Shown: positions 50,774-59,659, counted from the first letter of the stretch. The stretch: 64,000 nucleotides of DNA from Nitratireductor indicus C115 (GCF_000300515.1 NZ_AMSI01000004.1:186001-250000); one strand, 5' to 3'. A program made the numbers and translations. The notes: generated by a model from the letters alone, not told the origin.

Positions 50774-50798
50774 ATTCCACATTGCAAAATGGATTCCA
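50774..50798. promoter_or_regulatory. Direct ATTCCA half-sites between TonB receptor and IclR genes
   Basis: ATTCCA at 50774-50779 and 50793-50798, 19 bp apart. The half-site resembles that of the IclR palindromes at 8246 and 17223 but does not form a palindrome. This 296-bp gap (50706-51001) is otherwise without features I can support. Confidence 0.25.
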
Positions 50799-51001
50799 AA
50801 AGTCAACTTTAAGACATGGATATACGATGCCGAAGCGGCGACTGTATCCGTTCTGCAACAGGTTTGACGGTCCGAGGAGGCATGATATTGCGTTCGAATG
50901 CGGGATACAGGGAGGAGCCGGATGGTATTTGAGACGATGGCGCCTCCGGGAGAGCCGGCTGCCAATCCGCTCTACGAGCGAGCGATCCGGAGCCAGTCCT
51001 C

Positions 51002-51784
51002 ATGACCCGCGATAAAACGGATACAGAGAGAACGCCGCACTCTCCGGGACGCTCGGGCACTATCCAGTCGGTCGCCATTGCAAGCCGGTTTCTGAAGGTT
51101 CTTGCAAGCGCAAGAGGACCGATGGCGCTGAGTGAGGTCGCCAAGGAAACCCGTACGGGTGCATCGACCGCGCATCGTTATCTCAGGAGCCTGATTGCCG
51201 AAGGATTTGCCGCGCAGGATCCGGCCAGCGGCCGCTACGATCTCGGCCCGGCCGCACTCGGCATCGGCATGGGCGCGCTCCGCAGGATCGAGCCGGTGGA
51301 AGTGGCTGCCCGGCATATGAAGAAGCTCGCTGGGTCTCTCGCCGCAAGTGCCGGGGTCGCAATCTGGACGGAGCGCGGGCCGACACTCGTCCGCTGGTAT
51401 CGCAGCGCCTATTTCTCGATCAGCACGGTCATGCTCGGGGATGTCCTTCCGGTGGACAACAGCGCCTGCGGGCTGGTCTTTCAGGCCTTCATGACGCCGA
51501 AGATGGTGGATGCCGCCCGACAACAACAACCGGCAAATTTTCGCGGCACACAACCCGACGCGGCAAGGCTGAGCTTCATCCGCCAGGCAGGTGCCGCCGA
51601 GCTCAATGAACACCTGTTTTCATCGCTCACCGGCAAAGCGGCCGCCATCTTCGATGCCCAGGGCGAAATTGCCTGTGTCGTGACAACGGTGTCACTCATC
51701 GATGCCGCACGGTCTGAGGAGCACTTCAGCCTCTTGGTCGAAGCCGCCAATGCGGCCTCGAAAGAGTGCGGCGGCACCGCCTGA
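51002..51784 (+). CDS. IclR-family regulator, divergent from the TonB receptor
   Basis: 260 residues. Helix-turn-helix LSEVAKETRTGASTAHRYLR near residues 42-61; effector domain with GDVLPVDNSACGLVFQAF in the ligand-pocket position. The N-terminal ~20 residues are polar and unlike the other three IclR proteins here. The 51002 ATG has no strong Shine-Dalgarno. Being divergent from a receptor gene suggests control of the receptor by the chelate or its breakdown product, in place of or beside iron control. Confidence 0.9.
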   Translation: MTRDKTDTERTPHSPGRSGTIQSVAIASRFLKVLASARGPMALSEVAKETRTGASTAHRYLRSLIAEGFAAQDPASGRYDLGPAALGIGMGALRRIEPVEVAARHMKKLAGSLAASAGVAIWTERGPTLVRWYRSAYFSISTVMLGDVLPVDNSACGLVFQAFMTPKMVDAARQQQPANFRGTQPDAARLSFIRQAGAAELNEHLFSSLTGKAAAIFDAQGEIACVVTTVSLIDAARSEEHFSLLVEAANAASKECGGTA

Positions 51785-51812
51785 GCAATCTCAGGCAGCA
51801 TCGCCCTGCACC

Positions 51813-53108
51813 CTATCCGATACCCAGATGCGCGCCCAGGGAGGAGCCCTCATATTCCTTGCGGAACAGCCCCATTTCGCTCAAGCGCGGCATCAGCTCC
51901 TCGAAGAAGAGCTGCATCGATCCCCAAGAACCGCCAGGCAGCGAAATGAACCCGTCGATGGCGCCCGCCTCGTGCCACGTCACGATATCCTGGATGACAT
52001 CGTCAACGGTGCCGACTGAAACCCAATGTGCCGAACCGACCACTTCCGGCCGCGCTAGCAATTCCTCGATGGTGGGTTCGTTCTCGGCGATAAAACGGCG
52101 CAACAGGTCCGCATGAGTCCGGCTGCGCACCGGCGTCTGCGGGTCGGGCAGGAAAGACGCCATGACGCGATCATCATCATCCATCTCGCCAATGTCGAGA
52201 CCAATGATCGACCGGACGGATTCGACGCGCTTTTCGCGTCCGAGATGCGCATGTCCCAATCGATGCAGTTCGCGCGCTTCCTCCCGCGTCCGGGCAAGGA
52301 AGAAATACAATCCCGGCAGCACACGAATATCGTCGGGAGAACGCCCCTTCTGCGCGGCGCGCCGACGCAGGTCACCGCGCAGCTCGATGCCTGCCGCCAG
52401 ATCCGGAATGGCGCCGAAAATGGCATCGGCGACAGAGGCGGCAAAATCGCGACCCGCATCCGAAGCCCCGGCCTGAAACAACGGTATCCGGCCGGCCGGA
52501 TGCGCAGGAATGGCGAGCGGCCCACGCACCGAGAAAAACTCACCCCGATGGTCTATCGGAGCGGCATCGCCGCCGAACTGATTGCTGTTCCAGAGATCGC
52601 GCACGACATCGGTGAATTCGGCCGCACGGCGATAGCGCACTTCGGGGGACGGCAATGGCTCGTCGCTGAAATTCTGCGCGCCATCCATCGAGGTGACGAT
52701 GTTCCAGCCGGCACGCCCATTGCTCATCCAGTTAAGCGATTGGAGCTGGCGGGCAACCTGATAGGGAGGGTTGAACGTGGTCGAGGCCGTGGTGACAAGG
52801 CCGATCTTGTCCGTCTCCTGCGACACGGCGGCAAGCATCAAAAGCGGGTCCAGGCCCACAGCCGCATTCTCCGGCGAAGCCGGCTTGTCGGTCCGCGACC
52901 GCTGCCCCGCACCTGAAGGCGGACCGCCCGTGAAATCGGGTTTGAAGACGAAATCGAGCTTGGCGTTCTCCGCCATCTTCGCCAGCTCCACATTGAAGCC
53001 GATGGTTCCCTTCCTGGAAGCTTCCGCATCCGCTTCATCCAGTGGCCGCGTACCCTTGCGCCATGTGGCAGTCAGGCTGAGGCCAATCGTCAGATGTCGC
53101 GATCCCAT
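51813..53108 (-). CDS. LLM-class flavin-dependent monooxygenase, NtaA/SnaA/DszA family
   Basis: 431 residues with the NtaA-type bacterial luciferase fold. SRHLTIGLSLTATWRKGTRP opens the protein; DPLLMLAAVSQETDKIGLVTTASTTF and SLNWMSNGRAGWNIVTS bind FMNH2. NtaA splits nitrilotriacetate, EDTA or similar N-acyl/sulfur substrates with FMNH2 and O2. Start ATG 53108 lies 8 nt after AAAGG. It follows a siderophore-interacting flavoprotein gene in the same direction and sits in an iron locus, so an iron-chelate-degrading role is possible. A partner flavin reductase gene is not obvious nearby. Confidence 0.9.
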   Translation of the reverse strand: MGSRHLTIGLSLTATWRKGTRPLDEADAEASRKGTIGFNVELAKMAENAKLDFVFKPDFTGGPPSGAGQRSRTDKPASPENAAVGLDPLLMLAAVSQETDKIGLVTTASTTFNPPYQVARQLQSLNWMSNGRAGWNIVTSMDGAQNFSDEPLPSPEVRYRRAAEFTDVVRDLWNSNQFGGDAAPIDHRGEFFSVRGPLAIPAHPAGRIPLFQAGASDAGRDFAASVADAIFGAIPDLAAGIELRGDLRRRAAQKGRSPDDIRVLPGLYFFLARTREEARELHRLGHAHLGREKRVESVRSIIGLDIGEMDDDDRVMASFLPDPQTPVRSRTHADLLRRFIAENEPTIEELLARPEVVGSAHWVSVGTVDDVIQDIVTWHEAGAIDGFISLPGGSWGSMQLFFEELMPRLSEMGLFRKEYEGSSLGAHLGIG

Positions 53109-53297
53109 GGTTTGCACCTTTCTCGTTCAAATGAAGCGGGCGGCGATTTCATGAAAACGCAAACCCACTCGATCTCTTTGTCTTTCCCGGCTTTCAGGAG
53201 CAGCAGACGATCCCGCCCGATCGCAACTCGATCGCCGCACCGCCGCTGGAGCCGAAGGGTTTTCTGCGCAAGGCAAAGCGGAACGGGATGGGAGTGC

Positions 53298-54044
53298 TTA
53301 ATCCTCGACGTGGTCGTGACCGCCGATGCGGCCCGGCCGCCAGTAGCCTTCCGAGGAGATCCGATCACGGGTGAAACCGCGCTCGATCAGGTGGTGGCGC
53401 TGCGAGCGCACATTGCTGGTTTCGCCTATGAGGTAGGCGTGGCCATTTCCTTCCGGAAATTCAAAGCCGGCGATGCGGTCGAGCATGATTGAACTCGGGC
53501 CGGCGTCTCCACCTGGCCGGTGTATCCACTCGATCTTTGCGTCCGCGCGGGTCGATAGTTCCTGCTCGTCCTCGCTCCCCGAAACCTCGATGAAGGCAAA
53601 GGCGCGCGCACCCGCCGGCATATCTTCCAGAATATGCAGGATGGCCGGGATGCAGGTCTCATCGCCGCAAAGCAGGTGCCAGTCTGCCGAGGGCGCGAAT
53701 ACGGTGCGGCCACGTGGACCGCGCGCGACGATCTCGTCGCCAGCCTTTGCGCTGCGTGCCCATGTCGGAGCGGGCGTGTTCCCATGCAGGACGAAATCCA
53801 CCGCAAGCCGCTTTGCGGCCTTGTCGAGTGAACGGATCGTGTAGTCGCGACGGCCCGTTTCTCCATCCGGCAACGGCACCTGCATGACCAAAGCCTGGCC
53901 CGGCCTGTACTCAAATGTGTCGAGATTATCGGCGGTCAGCACCACGCGACGCATGCGCGGCGCAATGTCGAACGTTTCGATGACGGTGAATTTCCACTCC
54001 GCCAGATTGGGGCGCCGTGGAGGTGTTAAAGCTGAAGCGGTCAT
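53298..54044 (-). CDS. Siderophore-interacting protein (NAD(P)H-dependent ferric-siderophore reductase-like)
   Basis: 248 residues of the SIP/ViuB family. An FAD-binding domain (EYRPGQALVMQVPLPDGETG; RRDYTIRSLD near residue 65) precedes the NAD(P)H domain with HLLCGDETCIPAILHILE. The C-terminal AYLIGETSNVRSQRHHL and EGYWRPGRIGGHDH are family-typical. It reduces ferric siderophores in the cytosol to release Fe2+. It is transcribed from a promoter with a TGA-N9-TCA box, 162 bp upstream. Confidence 0.93.
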   Translation of the reverse strand: MTASALTPPRRPNLAEWKFTVIETFDIAPRMRRVVLTADNLDTFEYRPGQALVMQVPLPDGETGRRDYTIRSLDKAAKRLAVDFVLHGNTPAPTWARSAKAGDEIVARGPRGRTVFAPSADWHLLCGDETCIPAILHILEDMPAGARAFAFIEVSGSEDEQELSTRADAKIEWIHRPGGDAGPSSIMLDRIAGFEFPEGNGHAYLIGETSNVRSQRHHLIERGFTRDRISSEGYWRPGRIGGHDHVED

Positions 54045-54170
54045 GAAGGATGCCTTGTGTGCTTGTCGCCGTCACCTCGGCGATACGGCTGTCGAACAGC
54101 ATTATCGATAGCAAGATCGATTGAAGTGAAGCCGAACGAACAGGCATACGCCGCGCGCTCTGGCGGACGA

Positions 54171-54220
54171 CATTTAGCACCCGTATTTTCTCGGTCAAGA
54201 TAAGTTGATATTAAATATCA
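54171..54220 (-). promoter_or_regulatory. Promoter with RirA-type iron box upstream of the siderophore-interacting protein gene
   Basis: On the minus strand TTGACC (54193-54198) and TAAATG (54171-54176), 16 bp apart, form a -35/-10 pair. Immediately upstream is TGATATTAAATATCA (54206-54220), a perfect palindrome matching TGA-N9-TCA, the iron-responsive operator recognised by RirA in rhizobia. Confidence 0.6.
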
Positions 54221-54281
54221 TATTTATGTCGACAGATGAGCGGCGGCATCGCCTGACATCCGCTGAAATGCCGAGAACCAG

Positions 54282-54327
54282 ACGTCCGGGCGCCGGGCGC
54301 CCAACAGGAAGCACGGCGCCCGGACGT
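54282..54327 (-). terminator. Long hairpin after the amino-acid transporter operon
   Basis: Perfect 14-bp arms ACGTCCGGGCGCCG / CGGCGCCCGGACGT separated by 18 nt, abutting the ATPase stop at 54328. No T-run follows on the minus strand. The gap 54045-54327 holds this hairpin and the iron-box promoter only. Confidence 0.5.
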
Positions 54328-55065
54328 TCAGGCGGTAACGAGCTTAGAGAGAAATCTGCGGCTGCGTTCGTCCTGCGGTGCGTCGAAGAACCGGTCAGGC
54401 GGTGCGATCTCCACAATCTCGCCGGCTTCCATATACACCACCAGATCCGCGACCTGCCGTGCAAAGCCCATCTCGTGGGTAACCACCACCATGGTCATAC
54501 CACCCTCGGCAAGATCCACCATCGTATCCAGAACCTCGCGGATCATCTCGGGGTCGAGAGCGGATGTCGGCTCGTCGAAAAGCATGATCCGGGGCTGCAT
54601 GCACAGGGCGCGGGCAATCGCAACACGCTGCTGCTGGCCTCCCGACAACTGCCCGGGATATTTGGTCGCCTGATCGAGTATGTGCACCCTTTCGAGATAT
54701 GCGTGCGCGCGCTCCACCGCATCGCGACGGGCTGTCTTGCGGGACAGCACCTGCGGCATCACGCAGTTTTCCAGAACAGTCATGTGCGGGAAGAGGTTGA
54801 AGTGCTGAAACACCATACCGGCCTCCCGGCGAACCGCATCGAGATCGCGCAGATTGTCGCCCAACTCGATCCCGCCGATGCAGATGCGGCCACCGTCATG
54901 GCGCTCAAGCCTGTTGAGACAACGGATCAGCGTGGATTTTCCGGAACCCGAAGGCCCGCAGATCACGACGCGCTGTCTCTCCTCCACCGAGAAGTCGACG
55001 TCACGCAGTGCATGGTAGTTGCCGTAATATTTGTTCAGCCCGCTAACATCGATGGCGAGGGTCAT
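54328..55065 (-). CDS. aapP: Polar amino-acid ABC transporter ATPase, AapP/GlnQ-like
   Basis: 245 residues. Walker A GPSGSGKSTLIRCLNRLE, signature LSGGQQQRVAIARALC and Walker B IMLFDEPTSALDPE match GlnQ/AapP. It energises the AapQM-like permeases. ATG 55065 overlaps the AapM-like stop by 4 bp. Last gene of the operon, closed by the hairpin at 54282-54327. Confidence 0.93.
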   Translation of the reverse strand: MTLAIDVSGLNKYYGNYHALRDVDFSVEERQRVVICGPSGSGKSTLIRCLNRLERHDGGRICIGGIELGDNLRDLDAVRREAGMVFQHFNLFPHMTVLENCVMPQVLSRKTARRDAVERAHAYLERVHILDQATKYPGQLSGGQQQRVAIARALCMQPRIMLFDEPTSALDPEMIREVLDTMVDLAEGGMTMVVVTHEMGFARQVADLVVYMEAGEIVEIAPPDRFFDAPQDERSRRFLSKLVTA

Positions 55066-56174
55066 GAATGGCTCCTTGCAGTGAGGTCCGTTTCGATGTG
55101 ACGCGAATAGGCGGCGATGCCGTAGCAGATGACGAAATAAATCATCGCAACGAAGAGATAGGCTTCCGCCGAAGGTGCAGGCCACATCGGATCTGTCGCC
55201 GCGCTGCGAGCAGCGCTCAGCATGTCGAACACGCCGACGATCAGAACCAGCGAGGTGTTTTTCACCATGACGATCGCCGTGTTCGTGAGAGGCGGGATCA
55301 CCTTCTGGATGGCCTGCGGCAACACGATGTGCCAGATCGTCCTCCAATAGGGGATACCCAGCGCCTGCGCCGCCTCGGTCTGACCGTAGGGCAGGCCCTG
55401 CAATCCACCACGGATCACTTCGGCGAGATAGGCCGCGGCGAAGATCGTCAGCGCGGCGAGCGTCCTGCCCAACTTGTCGATGTTCCAATCCGGCGGCAGG
55501 AACAGCGGCATGAGGATCGCTGCAACGAAAAGCAGACCGACCAGAGGCAATCCGCGAACCAGCTCGATAACCAGTACGGACAGACCCCGCGTCACGGGTT
55601 GTGCGGATCGCCGACCGAGCGCCAGCACAACCGAAAACGGAAAAGCGAGACCCAGCGAAAGAACCGCCAGAAGCAGGGTCACCGGCAAACCGCCCCATTT
55701 GGAGGTCGGCACGGGAGGAAGTCCCATCACGCCACCACCCATAAGAACAAGCATCACGGCAATGCCCGCTGCCCAGACGAGCAGGAGACGCGCACCCCAG
55801 AAGCGCGGCGAGAGGGTCAGCAGAACAAGCGCCATGATCAGGACGATCACGATCACGGCACGCCACTGTTCCTCCGGCGGATAAAGACCGAACAGGATCA
55901 GCCGCAGCTTGGCACCGATGAAAGCCCAGCAGGCACCGCCGGACTGGCATTCTGCGGGTGAAGCCACGGTCCAATGCGCGCGGATCAAAGCCCAGTCGAT
56001 CACAGGAACGAAAGCATAGATGATCAGAACCGAGATCAATGTCAGCGCGATGGAAAGCCTATCCCCGAACAGAGTTTTCACAAATCCGGACAAGCGGGAC
56101 TGCCGCTCGGGAACCTGTGTCATGGAGCCGCCAGTGTGCAGGCTCGTGAAGGTGGTTTTCTCGGTCGGCATCAT
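55062..56174 (-). CDS. aapM: Polar amino-acid ABC transporter permease, AapM-like
   Basis: 370 residues, longer than GlnP-type permeases, with about eight helices. A polar N-terminus of ~30 residues, then LSIALTLISVLIIYAFVPVI; LPVTLLLAVLSLGLAFPFSV; the FAAAYLAEVIRGGLQGLPYG segment and EAAQALGIPYWRTIWHIVLP is the ATPase-docking loop. Two adjacent ATGs (56174, 56171) overlap the AapQ stop. It forms the pore with AapQ. Confidence 0.92.
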   Translation of the reverse strand: MMPTEKTTFTSLHTGGSMTQVPERQSRLSGFVKTLFGDRLSIALTLISVLIIYAFVPVIDWALIRAHWTVASPAECQSGGACWAFIGAKLRLILFGLYPPEEQWRAVIVIVLIMALVLLTLSPRFWGARLLLVWAAGIAVMLVLMGGGVMGLPPVPTSKWGGLPVTLLLAVLSLGLAFPFSVVLALGRRSAQPVTRGLSVLVIELVRGLPLVGLLFVAAILMPLFLPPDWNIDKLGRTLAALTIFAAAYLAEVIRGGLQGLPYGQTEAAQALGIPYWRTIWHIVLPQAIQKVIPPLTNTAIVMVKNTSLVLIVGVFDMLSAARSAATDPMWPAPSAEAYLFVAMIYFVICYGIAAYSRHIETDLTARSHS

Positions 56175-57313
56175 CGTTCCACCAGCGCAATGCGCGCATT
56201 GAAGTAATTCATCAGGGCCGAGACACTCAGTGAAATGGTCAGGAAAACGCCGAGCATGATGAGAATGCTCTCAAGCGCCTGCCCGGTCTGGTTGATGACA
56301 GTATTCACGACCAGGCCCAGTTCGGGGTATCCCACGGCAACAGCAAGGGTCGTGTTCTTGACGGTCGACAGATATTGCGAGGTCATCGGCGGAACGATGA
56401 CACGCAGCGCCTGCGGCAGGATGATCCTGAACATGATGTGTCGCTCGCTCACGCCGAGCGCCCGACCGCCCTCCCATTGCCCCTTGCCGACCGCTTCAAT
56501 TCCGCCACGAATGATCTCTCCGGTGAACGCAGTGGTGTAGAGCGTAAGTCCGATGATGATGGCGGAGAATTCCGGCGACAAATACAGGCCACCGCGGAAA
56601 TTGAGGCCATGGAGTTGCGGCGCCTCCAATGCAATGGGCCGACCCGCCAGAAGCCAGACCAGCACCAGGGCAGGAAGGAAAATCGCAAATCCCCAAAGCC
56701 ATCTGCGCAATCGACCCTGACCAGCGGCCCAGTGGCGCAGGACTATCAGCAGCACCAGTGCCAGCAGAACCGCAACAGCAATCACGGTTCCACTGCCCGG
56801 CCCCATGACAAGCCCCGGCGCATAGACGCCGCGTAGCGACAGATAGAGTCCCGGCAGAGGGTTCAGCGCCTGCCGTACGGGCGGGAAAAGGGAGGTCGCA
56901 ACGCCGTAAAAGAAAAGCAGCTGCACGATCAGCGGCACATTGCGAAACACGGTCACGTAAATTCCGGCAAGGCGCGACAGAAGCGGATGGCCGGAAAGGC
57001 GGGCGAGGGCCAGAGCCAGCCCGCCGATCGTTGCAAACAGGATTGTGAGGAAAGAGAGCCACAACGTATTCGCCAAGCCGACGACATAGGCCCAGAAAAA
57101 ACTGTCCGATGGCGAATAGCGGAGCACTGTTTCGGAAATGGGGAATCGCGCCGGACGTTGCAGGAACTCATATCCCGTACGGATCCCCCGCTCCGCGAGA
57201 TTCTGGACCGTATTGCCTCCGATCCAGAACAGGAGCCAGATCAGGCCGCCCAGGAGGACCGCCTGGAAAACACCGTTTCGCAGGCGGTCGGAATACCATA
57301 GCTCTCTCAACAT
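56171..57313 (-). CDS. aapQ: Polar amino-acid ABC transporter permease, AapQ-like
   Basis: 380 residues with about eight helices; VFQAVLLGGLIWLLFWIGGN near the start, LALALARLSGHPLLSRLAGI, and ALGVSERHIMFRIILPQALR as the docking loop. Size and the NLAERGIRTGYEFL loop are typical of AapQ. It begins 4 bp before the end of the binding-protein gene region (stop at 57318). It pairs with AapM. Confidence 0.92.
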   Translation of the reverse strand: MLRELWYSDRLRNGVFQAVLLGGLIWLLFWIGGNTVQNLAERGIRTGYEFLQRPARFPISETVLRYSPSDSFFWAYVVGLANTLWLSFLTILFATIGGLALALARLSGHPLLSRLAGIYVTVFRNVPLIVQLLFFYGVATSLFPPVRQALNPLPGLYLSLRGVYAPGLVMGPGSGTVIAVAVLLALVLLIVLRHWAAGQGRLRRWLWGFAIFLPALVLVWLLAGRPIALEAPQLHGLNFRGGLYLSPEFSAIIIGLTLYTTAFTGEIIRGGIEAVGKGQWEGGRALGVSERHIMFRIILPQALRVIVPPMTSQYLSTVKNTTLAVAVGYPELGLVVNTVINQTGQALESILIMLGVFLTISLSVSALMNYFNARIALVER

Positions 57314-57317
57314 GGCG

Positions 57318-58343
57318 CTACTGGAAAGCGAGTGGCAGCATCAATCCGCCGTTCCTGTAAAGCGCGTTGTAGCCGCGTTCGAGTTTGAGCGGGCTGTCCT
57401 TGCCGACATTGCGGTCGAACAGTTCGCCGTAATTGCCGAGCGCCTTGACGATCCGATAGGCGAAATCATCCGTCAGGCCGAGCGCCTTCCCGTTCCCCGG
57501 ATCGGTGCCGAGGAAGCGGCGAATCCGCGGATCCTCGCTTTTCATCATCTCGTCGATATTGGCCTGTGTGATACCGAAATTCTCGGCCGCGATCAGTGCC
57601 TGTACTGACCACCGCACGATATCCATCCACTGGTCGTCTCCCTGGCGAACGGCCGGCGTCAGGGCATCAATGTATGGCGTGGCCGGAAAGATCACATAGT
57701 CGTCCGGCTTGTCGGCCATGCTTGCCCGAACCGATGCGAGAGCACCGGCATCCGTGATCAGCGCATCGCAGCGTCCTGAAAAGAATGCCTGTCGCGCAGC
57801 GGAGGTGTTATCGAAGATGACGGGCTTGAGATCGAGATCGTTCTGGGTGGAAACGTCGTTGACGACCACCTCCGTCGTGGACCCTGTCTGCACGCACACG
57901 GAGGCTCCCGCCATATCCTCGACTTTCGTGATGCCGAGCGCCTTCGGCATCATGAAACCCGTATATTCATAATAGTTGGGCTGGGTGAAGTTGATGCCAT
58001 TGGTGTCGCGCTGAAGGGTCCAGGTCAGCGTACGCGGCAGCATGTCGATTTCACCGGTCTGAAGCGCCGGTATGCGCTGCTGGCCGGAAAGAGGCACGAA
58101 GTCGACGGCATCCTTGTCACCCAGCACGGCAATGGCCACGGCCCGGCAGGTCTCGATGTCGAGGCCTCGCCAATATCCGTTGCCATCCGGGGCACCGAAG
58201 CCGGGCGTTCCCTGACTTGCGCCGCATATCATGCGCCCGCGTTCCTTCACGGTTTCCAGCGTCGTCTTGGCGAATGCGGGAGCCGTGCCCAACAGTCCGG
58301 CCAGGGACAGCGCGATTGCAGCGTATTTCCTGCAGATGCTCAT
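57318..58343 (-). CDS. aapJ: Polar amino-acid ABC transporter substrate-binding protein, AapJ-like
   Basis: 341 residues. Signal peptide AAIALSLAGLLGTAPAFAK, cleavage near residue 25. The mature N-terminus TTLETVKERGRMICGASQ and GVNGFGFPDGNGYWRGLDIE-like region (GFGAPDGNGYWRGLDIETC) are those of AapJ general amino-acid binding proteins. ATG 58343 has GGAGAG upstream. The gene is 74 bp downstream of a cystathionine beta-lyase gene, so cystathionine, cystine or a related sulfur amino acid may be the ligand. Confidence 0.9.
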   Translation of the reverse strand: MSICRKYAAIALSLAGLLGTAPAFAKTTLETVKERGRMICGASQGTPGFGAPDGNGYWRGLDIETCRAVAIAVLGDKDAVDFVPLSGQQRIPALQTGEIDMLPRTLTWTLQRDTNGINFTQPNYYEYTGFMMPKALGITKVEDMAGASVCVQTGSTTEVVVNDVSTQNDLDLKPVIFDNTSAARQAFFSGRCDALITDAGALASVRASMADKPDDYVIFPATPYIDALTPAVRQGDDQWMDIVRWSVQALIAAENFGITQANIDEMMKSEDPRIRRFLGTDPGNGKALGLTDDFAYRIVKALGNYGELFDRNVGKDSPLKLERGYNALYRNGGLMLPLAFQ

Positions 58344-58389
58344 TTTATCTCTCCTCTGATCTTTGTTCTTTTTCATCTGGTTTCGGGAA

Positions 58390-58407
58390 CGCGCGCACAT
58401 TCGCGCG
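58390..58407 (-). repeat. Short GC hairpin between metC-like and aapJ-like genes
   Basis: CGCGCG arms at 58390-58395 and 58402-58407 with a 6-nt loop. It may set relative expression of lyase and transporter. Confidence 0.3.
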
Positions 58408-58417
58408 CATCCGGTTT

Positions 58418-59581
58418 TCAGGCCTGCGTGAGAATTCCAAAAAAGCGGTTCAGGTCGGAGCGCAGATCCTGCGGATCTTCGAGACCGATGCTCAATCTCA
58501 GGATCGTGCGGTCATTGCGCGGATGCGCGGTGGTGCGGTGAGCCGCCACGCTCATTGGCGCGATCAGGCTGCGGGTCCCTCCCCATGAGGCGCCGATGGC
58601 GAAGACTTCCAGCGCATCCAGCGCCCGGTCGAGCCGCGCTTGCCACTCTTCAGGCAACACCACGGAGAAGAGGCCGCTCGCCCCCTTGAAGTCGCGTTGC
58701 CACAATGGATGTCCGGGGCTTGAGGGAAGCACCGGCGAAAGCACTTCTACGGGATAGGATGCATCGATTTCCCGGGCGATTTCGCTTGCGACCTTTCCTG
58801 AATGAGCCAGTCGCACGGCCATCGTTTCCAATCCCCGCAGCACCAGGGAAACGGCATCCGGTGCGGTGTGATATCCCATCATTCGCATGACGTCGCGCAG
58901 CTTCTTGCGCAAGGTGAGATCGTTGACTGTCACCGACCCCATCAGAATGTCGGAGTGGCCGCTGGGATATTTCGTCAGCGCCTGCATGGAAAAATCGATG
59001 CCATGCGCCAGTGGCTTGAACAAAAGCGGCGTAGCCCAGGTATTGTCTATGCCCGTGAGAATACCGCGTTCCCGGGCAATAGCCGCGATGGCAGGGATAT
59101 CCTCGATCTCCATCGTCGTGGAACCGGGGCTTTCGGTCCAGATAAGCTTGGTTTGCGGACGGATATAATCCCCGATCCGGGCGCCGGCTCCCGGCGGGAA
59201 AGTCGACCATTCGATGCCCAGAACGGACAGAAAATTCTCGCATAGGCCGGAGACCGGAGGATAGGCGGTCTCCGTGACCAGCACGTGATCGCCAGGCTTG
59301 AGAGCGCTCAGGAAGATCGCCGCGATGGCAGCCTGCCCCGACGGCAGGATAACCGTCTTCACGCCCCCCTCAAGCGCAGTCAGCTGTGCTTCGAGGACGC
59401 GCTGGGTGGGTGTCCCGTGCATTCCGTAGGAATAACTGTCGAGGTCGCGTGCGCCGCGCTTCGAATAGCTTTCCGCCGTGTCGAACACGATGGTCGAGGC
59501 CCGCTGCGTCGGCGGGCAGAGCGAAGCGAACTCGCTTTCATCGACGAAGGGATGGTGAACGGTAAGGGTCGCGTCACGCAT
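58418..59581 (-). CDS. metC: Cystathionine beta-lyase-like PLP enzyme (MetC family)
   Basis: 387 residues, Cys/Met-metabolism PLP family (fold type I). The PLP lysine is in ALTKYPSGHSDILMGS (near residue 205). SYSYGMHGTPTQRVLEAQLT near residue 47 holds the tyrosine and arginine of the neighbouring subunit, and PSGQAAIAAIFLSAL the phosphate loop; WTESPGSTTMEIEDI and TGIDNTWATPLLF (Asp for the pyridine nitrogen) follow. It cleaves the C-S bond of cystathionine or cystine-like amino acids. ATG 59581 follows GGAG. It is divergent from a LysR gene and upstream of an Aap-type importer. Confidence 0.92.
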   Translation of the reverse strand: MRDATLTVHHPFVDESEFASLCPPTQRASTIVFDTAESYSKRGARDLDSYSYGMHGTPTQRVLEAQLTALEGGVKTVILPSGQAAIAAIFLSALKPGDHVLVTETAYPPVSGLCENFLSVLGIEWSTFPPGAGARIGDYIRPQTKLIWTESPGSTTMEIEDIPAIAAIARERGILTGIDNTWATPLLFKPLAHGIDFSMQALTKYPSGHSDILMGSVTVNDLTLRKKLRDVMRMMGYHTAPDAVSLVLRGLETMAVRLAHSGKVASEIAREIDASYPVEVLSPVLPSSPGHPLWQRDFKGASGLFSVVLPEEWQARLDRALDALEVFAIGASWGGTRSLIAPMSVAAHRTTAHPRNDRTILRLSIGLEDPQDLRSDLNRFFGILTQA

Positions 59582-59647
59582 GGAATTCTCCGGTTCTTGC
59601 CTACCGGTTGTTGCATGATGCGGCTAATAGAAATACTGATATAAAGA

Positions 59648-59659
59648 CATAGTTCTATG
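59648..59659. promoter_or_regulatory. Palindrome in the metC/LysR divergent promoter
   Basis: CATAGTTCTATG, 5-bp arms around TT, 13 bp before the LysR ATG. The 90-bp gap is AT-rich and is the expected place for a LysR T-N11-A site. Confidence 0.4.

Noticed and set aside
50783-50799. Possible TGA-N9-TCA iron box before the TonB receptor
   Set aside because: On the minus strand it reads TGACTTTTGGAATCC, which misses the final TCA and is not palindromic.
53118-53297. Possible small gene between the LLM monooxygenase and SIP genes
   Set aside because: The open frames there lack a ribosome-binding site and family features; the stretch is best seen as the monooxygenase leader.
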